DNA of 64,000 nt from Eudromia elegans (Eukaryota; Chordata; Aves; Tinamiformes; Tinamidae). Positions within the stretch are counted from its first letter, which is position 1. Each line of letters starts with the position of its first letter. Under the pieces are notes generated by a model. That model was not told where the DNA came from. It did no database searches and worked only from the letters and a program-made list of their open reading frames with translations. Position numbers and translations under genes: made by a program. Shown in pieces: positions 26,440 through 40,019 of this stretch. The DNA is taken from the NCBI GenBank assembly GCA_003342815.1, contig PTEX01000012.1, forward strand, positions 5,403,825 through 5,467,824, in the 5' to 3' direction.

Positions 26440-27060
26440 TATTTGAAAACAATGAGTCAGAAAACCAGAAGCGATAAGGAGGTCAGAGTAAGGGGGAAAA
26501 TAACAGGAGAACTGAGCTGAAGGAAATAATTAGGAGAGGGGCTGGAAACTGGAGAGAAGACTGGGAAAAAAAAGACAGTTGCATTCTGGAGCATTGTAAA
26601 ACACGAGGCATGAAAAACAGAGGCAAAGGTGCTGTAGAACAGATCAAGGAGTAAGAAGTCAAGAAAGCCTTGAATTGGAAACAGGAGAAAGAAAAGACAG
26701 TGCACATAGCAGAGCAAAGAGGAGGCAGGTAGCTGAGAGAGAGAGGCAGGTAAGGAGAGGACAAATTCTGTGGAAATGAGTGAAGAAGTTTGATACATCA
26801 ATGACAGTAGAGGGACTTGAGGTGAAGTGAAAACTATATATAAGTGGAAGGCGTGATATTCATTAAGAGTGGAAAATAATTGCTTCTTGGCTAGGACAGC
26901 CACTGAGCTGAAAGAGAATGGAACAGATTTGTAGTGGAAGAAATTGATTTGGTCCCAACTTTGCACCCCAAGGGCATTTAGACTGAACAGAAATAGGAAA
27001 TGGAATTGGGAGGGTATAGGTCAGAAGAAGAGTGAAGGTGGAGTGGGAATTGCCAAATAT
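26440..27060. other. Purine-rich block with strand asymmetry
   Basis: For about 600 bases the plus strand is dominated by A and G (many GGAG, GAAA, AGAGAG words), so the minus strand is a C/T-rich Leu/Ser/Phe-coding frame of 169 codons (26457-26966) that opens at GTG and not ATG. The frame is explained by the skew. Long polypurine stretches can form triplex DNA and may mark an old degenerate simple repeat. No transposon is recognised. Confidence 0.6.
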
Positions 27061-29676
27061 ATGTTCATTGAGCTGGAAATAATTCTATATTGTTTTAAAA
27101 GGAATCTCATATTTCATGAAATTCATCAACTTTTTCCTGACCTCAAAACATAAATCTCTTGTAAAAAATGACCTATTGGGGAAGTAACAGGCGATTTAGT
27201 TTGTGCAGGATACGAGATGTCCTTTCAGTGGCTGAGCGGTGCTGTTGTTGATATTAACAGATTTATCTTGGGGTATTTGTTTTAGACAAAATCAAAACAG
27301 AAGTTATTTCCAAGCTCCTTTTAAAAAGCATCAGCCAGGATAGCTCAATACAAACAAAGCAAACGCTTTTTTTTTTCCTATCACAGTGTATACAAACTTC
27401 TGTTTCTTAAAAATTAGGTAAATTAAGAGCTTAGGAAATCAAATCTGTTCCCCTTCTCTGCTGTAAAAGTGTACAGTGTAGAAGCACTATATGTAGTGCT
27501 CAGTATCCAAAGAAAGTAGAGTGCTTTGTGGCAAATAGTAGTGATGCTTCTTAGATCCTGATCCTTAGATGTACAAACACAAAACAAAGAGACAGGACTT
27601 AGGTCCAACCATGTCTCTGGTAGGTAGTAAGTTTAATGTGAAGCATTCCTCAAACTTTAAGATTCGTGTTGTATCTTACATAGTCGTAGCTGAGGAGTGA
27701 AAGCCAACAAGATACTGTGGATGCCTACCTTTGAAATAATGCAGTTTGTAAACCTTTCATTTTAAAAAGTTCTCACTGTAAGAGTATTGTCTGCAATGTA
27801 ATGTGATTTTAGAGAAGACATCCAGGAGGAACTGGACAAAAGAGCCATTTTATATTAAATATTTTTTTTAAAAAACTTTAAATATCTGTTTTGTCTGTGA
27901 ATTAATGTTTAAAACCATAACATTTTTTTTCTTGATATCAGTATGTCTAGTTCACCAAAAGATCTTTTTGAATGTCCTAATGACTTATTTGAATAATGAT
28001 GTCCTAGAAAATCCAAGGTAATATTTTTCCATTTAAAAAAAAAAATAGTGAGTTTACAAATCTGATCCTGCTAACGTTGAAATGAGTTTTAAAATTCTAG
28101 TTGGCTTCCCTGGTCTGAGTTTGGAATTCTTTGACTTTTGGAATTTCTTTTCCCTTTTTAATTTTAAGTAGAGGGTCTCTCTTAACTTTTCACCTCTTTT
28201 TTTAACTTCTTTTCACTTTCACCTTCTGTTAACTTCTTTTGACTTATTTTTCCCAAAAGACCAAGACAAAGATGAAGCAATACCACTTAGGACATGGAAA
28301 GCAATTGCAATTAGTGTAGTTTTATAGTATTTCTTTAAATCTAGTTACTGTACTTTTAAAGGATATATCTGTATCCAGATGTGTGCATATGTGGAGGAAA
28401 ACGTGAGGAAAGAGCTGGAGCTTGTGATGGGCAGTCACCACTGCTATAGATAAGGAAATGGTTGACATACCAGATTATTTATTTTCTTTAAAAGAAGATT
28501 CAAATGTAAATGTAGAAGCCTTGGGAACATTTTTAGTTTGAGATCTAGGTAGTAGTTGGGATTAATGTCTGCTTACAACCTTAATATTTCTGAGCTGAGA
28601 GTCTTTGAAGGAATCTAAAAGCGTTTCATTCTATCTATATAATCATGAGAGACAAATGACAAGAAAATCTGTTGGATCCGAGGTGCTGAGGAGTTCAACC
28701 AAAACTTAACAGAGAAGCCATTCATTAAGCCTAAGATGTGCAAGATCAATTCAGAGTCTCTATAAGGAAATGATCCTGTCTCTGTTGCACCATAATATTA
28801 GGGTGTTGCTGGTGGCAATCATTTGTTTGCCTTGTATTGACATGCAGAGATTGGAATCAATTTCAAGATGAGGCCAAGCTGCCCAGAATCTAATGTATTT
28901 GCCTCATGTGAAGACTGTGTCTGATAGTGCAAGATGAAAATGCATGAGAAAGTTTACCTGTCTCAGGCCATACTTGATCCATATACAGAATCCAATCAAC
29001 ATGCAACCATCCCAGTTCCAAACTGCAAGCATCCCTAAGCACAGCAGCAAAGCATCATTACAAAGCTCCGAATGTTCTGGTTGATTTATTGTCAGATGCA
29101 TCTGGCCTTTTTTCACCAAATTTTAATGTTATGGCTCTCTCCTAGCCTGAGTGTGGGGACTGTTCAGTGATTCCGTAATATAAACATATGTTTAATTTTA
29201 CACACACAAGTAGTCCCAGAGGTTTTCAGGCTACTAAAAGTAGTTGAGTATGTGCTTAAGCATCTTGCTGAGTGTCTTTATCTCTCCACAAGCTACAGCT
29301 ATTGTTTAGGGAATTTGGCATCTCACAGGAAAATGTCTTCTGATCATGTTAAAGAGGGTAAACATAAAGTTGATGATAGCTTTTTCTTGATCTGGGGAGA
29401 AGTGAATAGTTAGAACTGAGCAGTGAATGAAGATAACCTGCCAAAACACATAGCCAACAAGCCAAACATTTAGTTTCTGAGCTCCTTAGTAAATGAGGAG
29501 GGGCATTACCCAGGGAGAGGAACAGAGCTAGTGTAGGGCGCAAAGGAGGCTCTGGGATACGACGTGAAGACAGTGCTGTGTAATGGAAAATACGTGGATC
29601 AGTTTTACCGAACCATATTAGATCTGCTGAAGTGACCCAGGTTCTCCGCCTTTTTTACTGATCTGAACAAAAGTTC

Positions 29677-30123
29677 TCAGCAGCTGCACTGTGGACCATG
29701 TGGAAGTACAAAGCTGATGCAAGCAGCACCTCTCTGTATTCTCTTCACCGCCAAGTGGTAGCAAAAGGGGAAAGCTCCCATCCCCAAGACACTATCATCT
29801 GGACATTTGTAACTAGCAAATTCTCTGTTACTACAAAGCCGTAGGACATCTGTGGTGTTCTTGACCTCTCGGGCCTTCTTTGAGTGGCTTAGAGGTTTAT
29901 TTGGTATTTTGCACCTTTGCACAGGGTCAAGGTTTTTCAGGGTAGCAGGGATTGCTCTGTGGTTTGTGTTCTTGGCAATGTGCAGCCACTTCCTTAAGAC
30001 CTTTTGGCCCAAGTGTCTCTTCTCTGGTTGTTTGTGATTGCAGGAGGTTACGGTTAGTGGCTTGGGTGATCCCTTCTTTGTCCGAGGGTAGTTCATTTCC
30101 ATGTTCTCATACAGTTCCTTCAT
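29677..30123 (-). other. Unassigned 148-codon open frame on the minus strand
   Basis: Read from the ATG at 30123 (G at -3), the frame gives a basic protein rich in Lys, Asn and Cys. It starts MKELYENMEMN, has SPKPLTV and HLGQKVLRKW blocks in the first half, and is Cys-containing towards the end. The composition is more protein-like than in the simple-sequence frames: there are no homopolymers and codon use is mixed. An A-rich stretch lies just upstream of the start on the coding strand. I do not recognise the family. It could be a decayed retrocopy, an exon of an unknown transcript, or chance. Confidence 0.15.
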
Positions 30124-33100
30124 AACCACTGGAGGTCCTGGGACCTTCTCATTTCTTTCCTTTTTTTTTTTTTATCTCACATCCATATCAGCATTTTAGG
30201 ATAGGTTGTGTAGGAAACTGTAGTTCTATGCAGAGCTGTCTGACTTAGCTTTGAACTAAGCATCAAGGTCAGTTAGACTGTCCCAGCCAAAAAATGACGG
30301 ACTCTCCATTTTTGTCATCGGGGAGAGTTTGTTTTCTTTTTCCTTTTTTTTTCCCATGCTCTATTAAAATTTTCAAATCAGGTCAATCTTCATTACTCAG
30401 GAGCAGCTAAAGTCAGTTCTCTCTCCAGTTCAGTGCTATCCCTGGAGTCCACAAAGGCAGAAATCATTCTTGCTGTATTGACCCATCTGGACCCCTGTTT
30501 TCTTTACCTTTGTAATTTGAAGATACTACATGTCCTTTGCCACCTTCTTGCACGGAGAAAAGCCACTATCATTGATAGCAGGTTTATTGGGACTGCCATC
30601 TCTGGTACAAGTCTACCTGTTAGTTTCAGGCAGAAAAACATGATATAAGGTACCTAGGTTAGAATACATTTAACTAGTGTTTCTTTGCTTAGTACTGTAG
30701 ATAGATATGCTCTTGATGCACAGGTAATAATTGACAGCTGATAACTGAATTTGTTTCTGGCTCCTTCCTTATTTGAAAGGAACTATTCACTCTGATCTTG
30801 GTACTATAGTGGTAAAAGTAGAAAGTTATTATTTGTATTTATTATGTTAAATCAAAAATCTCAGACATGAAAATTTATAGTGGCATTTGGAAGACTAGTG
30901 TAAATAAAGTGCTGTTTTTAATAAACAGGCTTGTGATACAGAACGTGCCAAATCAGTGTACTTAGCAGACCTCCAAAAGAGATGTTCCTGTACTCCTGCA
31001 GCACAACCTTTGTGCCTCCTGCCAAGGTAATTATCACTATAAATGACAATATCTTTCACTCTCTAGTTTTTCTTACATTGCTTAAGACTTCAGAGGGAGT
31101 CCAGGCAGAAATAACACCTAGAACCACCATTAGATAATGATGTCCTCTGTCCCCCGCTGCTCGGGTTCTGTGTGTCACATCCAGTGCTGGAGCACAGAAT
31201 CTTTCTGTTATTCTGGTGCCATGAATGAGATGTTGAGTTTGCTGTTTCACAGGAGCAGAGTGACCAGTCTGAGGGTTTTCATGTGCCCCTAGGGTGAGGG
31301 GCTTCACTGGCTTTCTGCAGAATGATGCAAAAGCTTTTCGCAGCTATCCTGCTGCAGCTTGGAAACTGAGACCATCTCCCTGCTTCCCTTGTGTAAATCA
31401 AGAAAGTGTGACCAAAATAAACCTCAACATACCAGATATGGTTATCCTTTGATAGCATGTATTTTGTAATGTAATATGGCATAAAGTCCTATCCTAACCC
31501 CTATGCCTTCCTATAGATATGTAAATGACACTGATATTGAAGACAATGTTCACACACATTCAGTTGTACGCACATCTTAGTTGGACTCCACTATGCTGTC
31601 TAAAATGAACAGCTCTATCTCAACCTTTTGAATATATAAAGTATATACTATGTGTCTGTCATAAATCTATGCATTGACTTTATCTAACTGCTGTTAAATG
31701 CATAGTAGTTCATAGCTGAAGATCCCCAAATAAAATGAGAATGGTTGGAGCATGATGTTGTGGTTGGGTGCCAGGTGAAGAAAGGGGACATGTAAGAGTG
31801 AATGAATAGTGCTTGGCAAAGGCACACACATCTGCAAACACATATATGCCTATACATTGTATAGTAGTGTGATTTTGTTCAGTGCTACTGAAGATAAAAA
31901 TTCTGTATCCTAGTATTTTATTTACTGAAAGTAGTCAGTGTGAGTTACAAAACAAACAAAAAAGTAAGCAAAATAAATAAATAAATTGTATGTGACACAT
32001 GTACCAAAAAGCAGTTCAGAATTGTCATTGAATTTATTGGCCTTACACTACTTTATCATCTTTCTTTAAACATCTACAGGATACATTTGCACTCAGGCTG
32101 AATAATTCCTTTTTCTTTGCTGCACTGTTTAAAGAGATACTTCTTTCCTATTTAGTTGGGTAAGTATATATTATTTCCTTGTAATACAGTCTCACCCAGA
32201 GAGTCAGCTGTGATGAGCCCTCTGCAGATGATTAGTAAAAGGCTTCAGAGAATTTTGCAAAACAAGGTGGTTCGACAAAATGAACAGAAGGATATAAATG
32301 TATGTCCTAAAAAGGATATCCTATAAAAGGATATACTTTTTATAATGCATTAAAAACAGTCTTAAAATGTACGGTCAAAGGAGGACTCAGACTGTCCTCC
32401 AGTTTCATTCTGGAAAGCAAGCACAGCCCCAGAGATGCAAACATTGAGCTTCCATGACAAACTCATTAGTAACTAAAAGGCAAAGTTTTAGAAAACTCTT
32501 GGTATTGCTTTGATTCTCTCCTACTGAAGTGAGCTTTTTAAATAGACATTAACTAAAACACATTTAGGGATTGACCTAAGAGATATGATCCACAGAAGTA
32601 CCCTCAGAAATGTAGAAGGTCACACCTGATATTCAGAATGTTCCACTGTCTGATTAATCTTCCAGACTCCTTCATGAGGTGGTAATTTTGGTCTCTGCAT
32701 GATTAGTCGAGAAGCTGAGCAATGATTTACACCTGATATCGGAGCAAGTCAGTGACCACTCCAGGATTGCAGCTCCAGAGCTCTTGACTTCTGGCCCTGT
32801 ATTAATTTTTATAGTTCCACTTGCCTCTACACTAGCTCGGTATTCACTGATAGAAAAAATGGAAACAATAAAAATAGACACTTACTTCAGCTAGTTCTCC
32901 TTTCTACTAATGGAGTGTAGTTCTAACTTCAGCTTTTCTCATACTCTTCCTCATCCAGCTTTAAATTTCATGCAGAGCAAACATTTGCCTGTAAGTATTT
33001 ACAGATTTAAAGGAAGTGGTTTTTTGTGTATCCAAACAATGTTTTCTTTCCCTGTTCAATCCTGTTATGGTTAGTTATGTACTTACAGTGCTGGTCAAGT

Positions 33101-33848
33101 GCCAAATAATGTCTAAACTTTCATCTCTCAGATACTTTCTACTCTTTTTTAGCCATTTATTTATTTAATTATTTATTTACCTTGTGTTATCTGTCTGGCT
33201 CATTTTCCCAACATCTATCTTTCAGTTTGCTTTTGTCAGCATTTTCAGCAATATGTTCAAAAGGTTCATATTTTTTTCTTCATATTCACAACAAAAACTA
33301 AAGGCAGAAGTATTTTCTCAACAAATCAAGATAAGAGTATTATTTGTAATATGCATGAAAGACAGCTCTTCAAAGACTAAAAGTCACATTGGTCTATTTT
33401 GTTTTTATAAGTCATCGCAAATTCACATTTAGGAGAGACCACTGCTTAAGTGATCAGACTGTAGCTCTGGCTTTTCATATCATGCAGAATGGCTTTGCAG
33501 TTAGGATAACGTACCGTGTCTCAGCTTCTTTTTTTCATCTATTCTTGGGGATATTTTAAGATTAATTTAAAAGTAGTTTAAAATCTTGCCATTTACTCAA
33601 AGGAATTATCCTAGGTGCAAATAAGGGCAAGTTTCAACTCTGTTTTAAGCCTCTTTATCATAGAAAGAGATGAAGAGTAAGGAGAGAGAGCTCAACAGAG
33701 AAAGAGCACATGAAACTAGGATGAAGAGAGGAGATATTTATTTCTTTGGCATTTTATCTTCCCTGAAGAGAGCAATTGGTTTCTAAGCCTACGCAGTCTT
33801 ATTTTATAGCCATACTGCCTTTAATTTTCGCATGTGTGGACTGAACTT

Positions 33849-33871
33849 AAAAAAAAAAAAAAAAAAAAAAA
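33849..33871. repeat. 23-base poly-A homopolymer
   Basis: An uninterrupted run of 23 A within AT-rich DNA. No flanking gene-derived sequence is recognised. Confidence 0.96.
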
Positions 33872-36436
33872 GATGTTTGACTAATTATTTTTTCATGTAT
33901 GTCCATGTACCTGAATGCATTCCTAATATTCCCATTTTAAGCTGCCAGGTTGTTCTTTTCACAAAGCAACATTTCACAGTGCCTTCTAAAATCTCCATGT
34001 ATCACAGAGCTTTGCTGAAGGCTGGCACTGCTGCTGCGGACTGTGTTATGGTATTGTAGGAGAACTAATTTAGCCCGAGAGCCCACCCTTCGCTTGTTCT
34101 TGAGACAAGACTGCTGCCTTATGGGCACAACGCTGATTTTTGTCAAAAGGAAAAGAAAGTGACAGTCTGCCTTGGCAGGATTTGCTGAACATGCATATAT
34201 AATGTCACTGGAAAGTGTAGATTAGAAAATTGTCTGCGTACTTCGTGAGCGATAGTAGAAATTGATTAAAGCAATTGATTGTAGCCTGTGCAAAGAAGTA
34301 TTTATGGTCATCACATTAATGCCAAAAAGCACCTGTCAGCTTCAGAAAGTGCATCTACTGATTTGTTGACAGGCAATTTCAATTTCTGTTTTTACAGAAA
34401 TTCTTATTAAGGGCTTTCTTGAGCTAGATGATCTTTAACAGATATTTTCTTTTTGCCAGATGCTGAAATACAATTTTAGATACATCATGTGGTGTTTACT
34501 TGATTTGTATAAAATACATGCTGAGAGATGCTGAAACAATCATTCTGCTTACTGATGTCCATCATGTTATCCACTGCTATCTATAGGGACATTCTATAAA
34601 TGCACCTTTGCATTTACAGTTTATTCCTTTATATTTGCTTTGTTTAAAAAAAAAAAAGAAAAAGACACCCAAACCCATCTCATCTGGTCTGCTAAACTCT
34701 GTTTTGGATTATTCTGTAGAGAACTACAGTTGAGCATCTTCCTGCTTTTGGAGTTTGCCATAAGATCTATGGCAATATAGAGAAAGAGGGGAAATAAGTG
34801 CCCTTCCAGGGCACTTCAGCATTCAAGGCTGAATATGGAATCAGGGATGAAACTGAATGGACTGGACAAAGAGACTAGACGTCTTGTAAAATAAATGCAA
34901 AGTTGATCCTGAATTGTCTGCTGATAAATGTTTTATCTCCAAACCCCCTTTAAAATGTCGAAAACAGCCTGTTTTAAGAGTATATTGCAGTATTTGGTGC
35001 TCAGAGGCCAGGCTAGGTTTGTCCATTAGAAAAACAAACGCGACACATTTTGGATAATGATTTTCTGTGTTAGGTAGAATGTGTCCCAACCTTAAGATGA
35101 TTCACACATCCGTTATGTTTTCTGTCTTTCTGTTTCTGCCTCTTCTGGGCTATGGGTAGTACAGATTGCTTTTGTTTTATAGGCTTTGCTAATGTGTTTG
35201 CAAATTGCAGTGAAAGAATCTCAGAAAATTACTCCATACATCAGCGAGACAGAACAAATGGGTTTTCCCTTCAAACTACTCCAGTGTGCTGTTTGAGTGC
35301 AAATAGTAGTTTTTATGAAGTGGTTAAAGGTAGGTCTGAGTAAGCTATACTTCTGAGAATCTAATAATCAGGAACTTAACCGGATTCCTCACGATGGACG
35401 GGAAGATTAAATTAAATGATTCTTTAGGTTAAGTATGTGGGTCTACAAAGAGGGAGAAATACTGGAATATGTAGAGCACTAAGCAAAGCTAACCAAAGTA
35501 GCCAAATTAAGACATTTTCCATATGTTTTTTTAGAGATTTCAAATAGAGCTTTCTTGAATTTTCTTTGATACAGAGATGCTAACATTAAATGTGACACAT
35601 GAGGTGATAATTACAAGGTAATTATTTGATTTTCACTGAACAGAGATTTCCAGTAGATTCCTTTGGGCAATATCTAGCTGAGGAAGTTGATTTTATAGCC
35701 ACATACGATATCAAGATGTCTCTTTTTTACTCCACTATGTAAGGAACAATAACCATAACTGCCTCTTTAATGTTCCTAACCATCTGTACCTAGACACTCT
35801 GCAAAGTATGATGTGCTGCTTTTTGATTAGACTATCAGATTTTCTGAATGTGGACTTGATGGTTCCTTTTCTTCCTTTCATGTAGACTTGCAGAACTACC
35901 ACTTGTCTTTTATCTTGCATTTTGTAATAATTTCTTTGTATATAATCTGCAAGAACTGGCTGTTAAGCTCTTCTGTCACAGTCTAGGGTAACACCTGGCT
36001 GATTAAAAGATCTGCCTCAGTTCCCCTGTCTCTTAATTTTTTTTTTTATGTCTGCTTTCAAGATGAAAACAGTTACCATGCTTCAAAGTTTCCCCATAGG
36101 GCTGCAGACTTACCCACGTTTGGGGGGCGTGTGTGCATAATGTAAAGAAATAAGCTAAGATGGTCAAGTGCCTTCCTTATATGACATAGCAGCATTATTA
36201 ATTTGGGCTCACATCCCAGCTGTGGTGGGTAGGAGCTTTTCCTGTGCTTCCATATGGGGAAGAATTTTATCTTGTTGCACAGGCCAGCCCTAACCGATGC
36301 ATTGGCACTTCGGCCGTGCCTTGCCCAGCCTGCCAGGCCCAGGGCCCTTGTCTTGGAGAGGTGAGAGACCCCGCTCAGCTGCAGAGCGACTGCTGAGGTG
36401 GCTCTGCAGCCCCTGAGAAGCAAGGTAGCGTCTGCG

Positions 36437-36500
36437 ACCTATATTGCATATCACATAGCCACCCAGTAACCTGTACTGCATATCGCATAGCTACCCAGGG
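36437..36500. repeat. Imperfect 32-bp tandem duplication
   Basis: Copy one is 36437-36468 and copy two 36469-36500. By eye, 26 of 32 positions agree. Each contains the core 'tgcatatc?catag' followed by a 'acccag' block. It sits at the downstream edge of a GC-richer patch (about 36280-36430) that stands out from its AT-rich surroundings. I recognise no gene or known repeat here. Confidence 0.88.
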
Positions 36501-39500
36501 CTTCTCGCAGGCAGTTGGCATTTGCCCCTCAAAGCTCACTTTCAGCAATTTAGGCTCTATAAGATTCTGCAGCATGTCGTAGCCTGGCGGCTCTCAGTTA
36601 CAGACTCGTTTGCTCTTGGCGTTCGCAGCTTTTATGCATCGGCAGTGCTTTTGGCTCAGATTTTCTTTTCGTTTTGTTGGTTGGTTTGTTGGTATGTGTG
36701 TGATTACTCCTCTCTGCCTAGGCCAAAGGAAAGCACCGAGAGAGCAGAAGACTTTGCTGCCTGGTCACCGCATTACTACTTTGAGGGTCAGCCATACTGA
36801 GCAGCACATTGGAGTTTTACTTCTACTACTTTACTGTATTCTGCTCCTCCCAGGAGACAGTGCTGTCTGCTAGAAGGATGATCAGGGAAAACAAAAAAAC
36901 TGTTCTGGACAGGACTAAATATGAAGGACACTTGGCAGTGTCAGAAGTGTAATATGAAATATGTGACAAATTTAAATATTAAGTTTCACAAAATCTGCTC
37001 TGTTCAGTTCTCCAAATTCCACGGGTAGCTCCACCAAATGCTGTTATTTCATGGTAGTCCATTCTCTTTTGGGCTTCTCATATTGTTTGTGCTGTAGAAT
37101 CATCAGTCTATCAAAATGCAATTTTTAAAAATTGTTTGAGCTTTTATGACTAACTGCAAAGAGGACTAATAGCCTAATGTGTTGAGGATGAAAAAGAAGA
37201 TTACACAAGATGAATTCATATTTTCTAATAGACATTAGGATGATTATGCAACAGACATAATAGCAATCCATTCTTTTGACAAATGTAGCAAAGATGGAAA
37301 TAGCACAGTCGTTTAGAAAAAATTAGAAGCTTGCAAATATTTTTGGATTCTTAACTAATTGCTCATGATTTTGGTATTCTAATTTCCTAGCCATGAGGAT
37401 ATAAAGTGCTTTCACTGATGCTTTTTATTTGCTCTCTTGTATGATGAAGTTAATGTTAATAATTAGTAATTGGATTTTTGATAATTTTTGATTAATAAAG
37501 CATTCTATACTATAACTGGAAAAATATTTTAAAACTTTAAGTGTATTTATTGTAGTTAGTGAGTCTGTTATTAATCCAATACAGTGGTAGTTTAAATAAT
37601 CAATGCTTTCCACTTTGATTACAGGTTTTCAGATTTTCACTCTTTGCTACTGCTGATCGGAAAAAGAGACAATGCTTCATCTCTTCCTGTAGCGAGAAAT
37701 TTTATTATATCATTCACTTATTAGTTATTTTTTTAAGTTAATTGAGCAGTTGAGAGCACTAAAAGGGGGAAAAAAAAAGAAAAAAAAAAGTCTTGTGACA
37801 TGAAGCTTCTAGATAGTTACAGAAAATTAAAGGGAGCAGAAAGCAGATGGTGTAGAACAAAAACTGTTGTATGGTGGCTGCAGAGCAAGCAATGTATTCG
37901 TGGATGGCAGCTTCAGAAAGTGATGTCTACTTTTACAGAATTTGGCTTGTTGTTTGTCAGAAATCTGAGCATTATGTAACCATAACTACTTGGACTAGTA
38001 AAGTGGAGCGTGACTTGGGTTTTGTTTTATTTGGTCTTGGTAGACTTTCATATTTCTTTTTAATAATTTTCTTTGGGAAGATTCAAGCAGCTGATATGAG
38101 GAATACAACTTACAGTGTAAGAGAAAGTGTAGTTTATCAATACCCACAGTACCCACAGTGACTTATCATTTCATAGTGCACATATCTAGGTGAACTTCAG
38201 AATAAGTCTACTTAGGGTTTTCTCTTACTTTCAACATTTTTTTTTCAAGTGGTACATTTAGATGGCCAGCAAAAATTGAAGTTGCCACTCTGAGTCTGCT
38301 TAAGAGTAATACAGAAAGGCCATGAAAACAACTCACCCATAGGATTACATTGCCTAATCTGCTCAGGTGCTACTCCGTATCAGCTTTCATGGCTGAATTA
38401 CTGACCCACGTTAGTGCTTTGTTGTAAAGTAGAATTGAGAAATAAATAAATTAAAAATAAAATCCACGTGCTAAACTTTCAGAATGAAGCGATCAGCAGC
38501 ATTATGTAACATGTAATCACTTCCTGCAGTGGATATTGCAGCAGGTTCTTTTGTGCTGTGATAAAAGCAATTAGGTAGTGAATCTATAAATACTGAAATA
38601 CAGCCAAATATTGGAAGTACTGAAGCTCTTATAAGTGATTACAGTTAGAAAATTCTGTGTGAATTCCATAAAAGACTCCAGCTGCTAATGGGAAGATCTA
38701 TGTTATCTTTCTAGGAAGGATTTCGGAGCCTGATTAAAAATCTTCATTATGCTTCTGAACAATTCCTTGGTCAATAGCTCTATCAAGTAACCCAAATATG
38801 ACTTCTGAATTCAATTTTTGCTAGGACTGCTTTCTTATCATTTCATATAATCAGAGAAATCTGATTTCCCTTTGTTTCAAGTAGTGTTATGAAGCAATTT
38901 GGGAAGAGCTGTTTTTCTTTGTTGGAAATGATTCAGAATATAATGGCAGCCCTTTCTCTTTTTGTCTAGGAAAGACAGAAAATATTTGGAATAAAATTCA
39001 TTGAAGTGCCATGTTATGAGTGCTGGTTGTTTCAGCTGATATCCTGAAAAGTTTCTTTTAGGAAAATAAAGTTACCTTCTGTTAATAGCATTCCTGTGTG
39101 TTTGTATCTGCAAATATATTCATTTAAAGGTTGAAAATTCTGTTATTTTCTAAGAAAATATCAGAGACATACCCAGCAATCACAAAGCAAGAATAGCAGG
39201 CTATACACTGTGGAGAATCTTCCCAGAGGAGTTTCATAATTTCTAAATGGCAGATGCAGCAAAATTTTTGAAGGATCCCTATATAGTGCGAACACATCCA
39301 ACTTGTCTGCTTAGACTGTCTGTCACATGCAAAGATTTTCTGGGAGTCTCTGTCACATTTGTTGTACATTCATTTCTCTGGCACATCTGACATCTCATTT
39401 ATACACTAGAATTACACTTGTTCCACTGCAAAATGCATGTAGTGGAGGAGAAGCCATATACTGTCCTGGATCGGTACTAGGGAGAATGCTAATACTCGAA

Positions 39501-40019
39501 TATTCAAAGAATCCGGTGATCTTTGGGATTCCTGCATACGGACAAGAGTTGTCTTAAGAACATCAAGTTGATTCAGATAGTAATTGGGCCTGTACTGTCA
39601 TTGACCATACATTACCTATGGCTGATGTTTAAACTTGAGAATGAGCCTGTGGTTAATTACAGTGTCACCGTGATAGATGGTACTGTTAATATTATCACCA
39701 TTAACAGGTTGTCTTTCATGAGAAGTGAAAGATCCATGAGAGTCCTGTAGTACCTATTGACTCATGAGTTGTTTGCTGACCAGGAAGCACGGTCAGTAAG
39801 CATGGTTCAGATGTAAGCACAGAGGACTCTCTTGACATCACATCAAGCCTGAGGATAATATAGAAGATGAGAAGGTTGGGGATGATTTGCATCTCCCAGG
39901 AATGAGAAACAAGGCATTTTGTGCCTTGTGGGGCAACAAGGCATGTTTTGGGCAGTGCTGGTAGGAGAAGCAGAACTTGTGAATGAGAAGCCTCAAGCAG
40001 CTGGCAGTGACAGCCGGGG
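36501..40019. other. No gene recognised
   Basis: Unique DNA, GC-moderate near 36500-36870 and AT-rich beyond. Only short chance frames are present. The upstream end of the minus-strand frame 39716-40195 enters here. Confidence 0.65.

Larger units (their letters stand above)
27061..36436. other. No gene recognised
   Basis: AT-rich unique DNA apart from the unassigned frame at 29677-30123 and the A run at 33849. A small GC-richer area lies near 31050-31380, and another begins near 36280. Short ATTT/AAAT simple stretches occur near 31970 and 33160. Confidence 0.65.

Noticed and set aside
26457..26966. 169-codon minus-strand membrane-like protein
   Set aside because: It opens at GTG, and its Leu/Ser/Phe content follows directly from the purine skew of the other strand.
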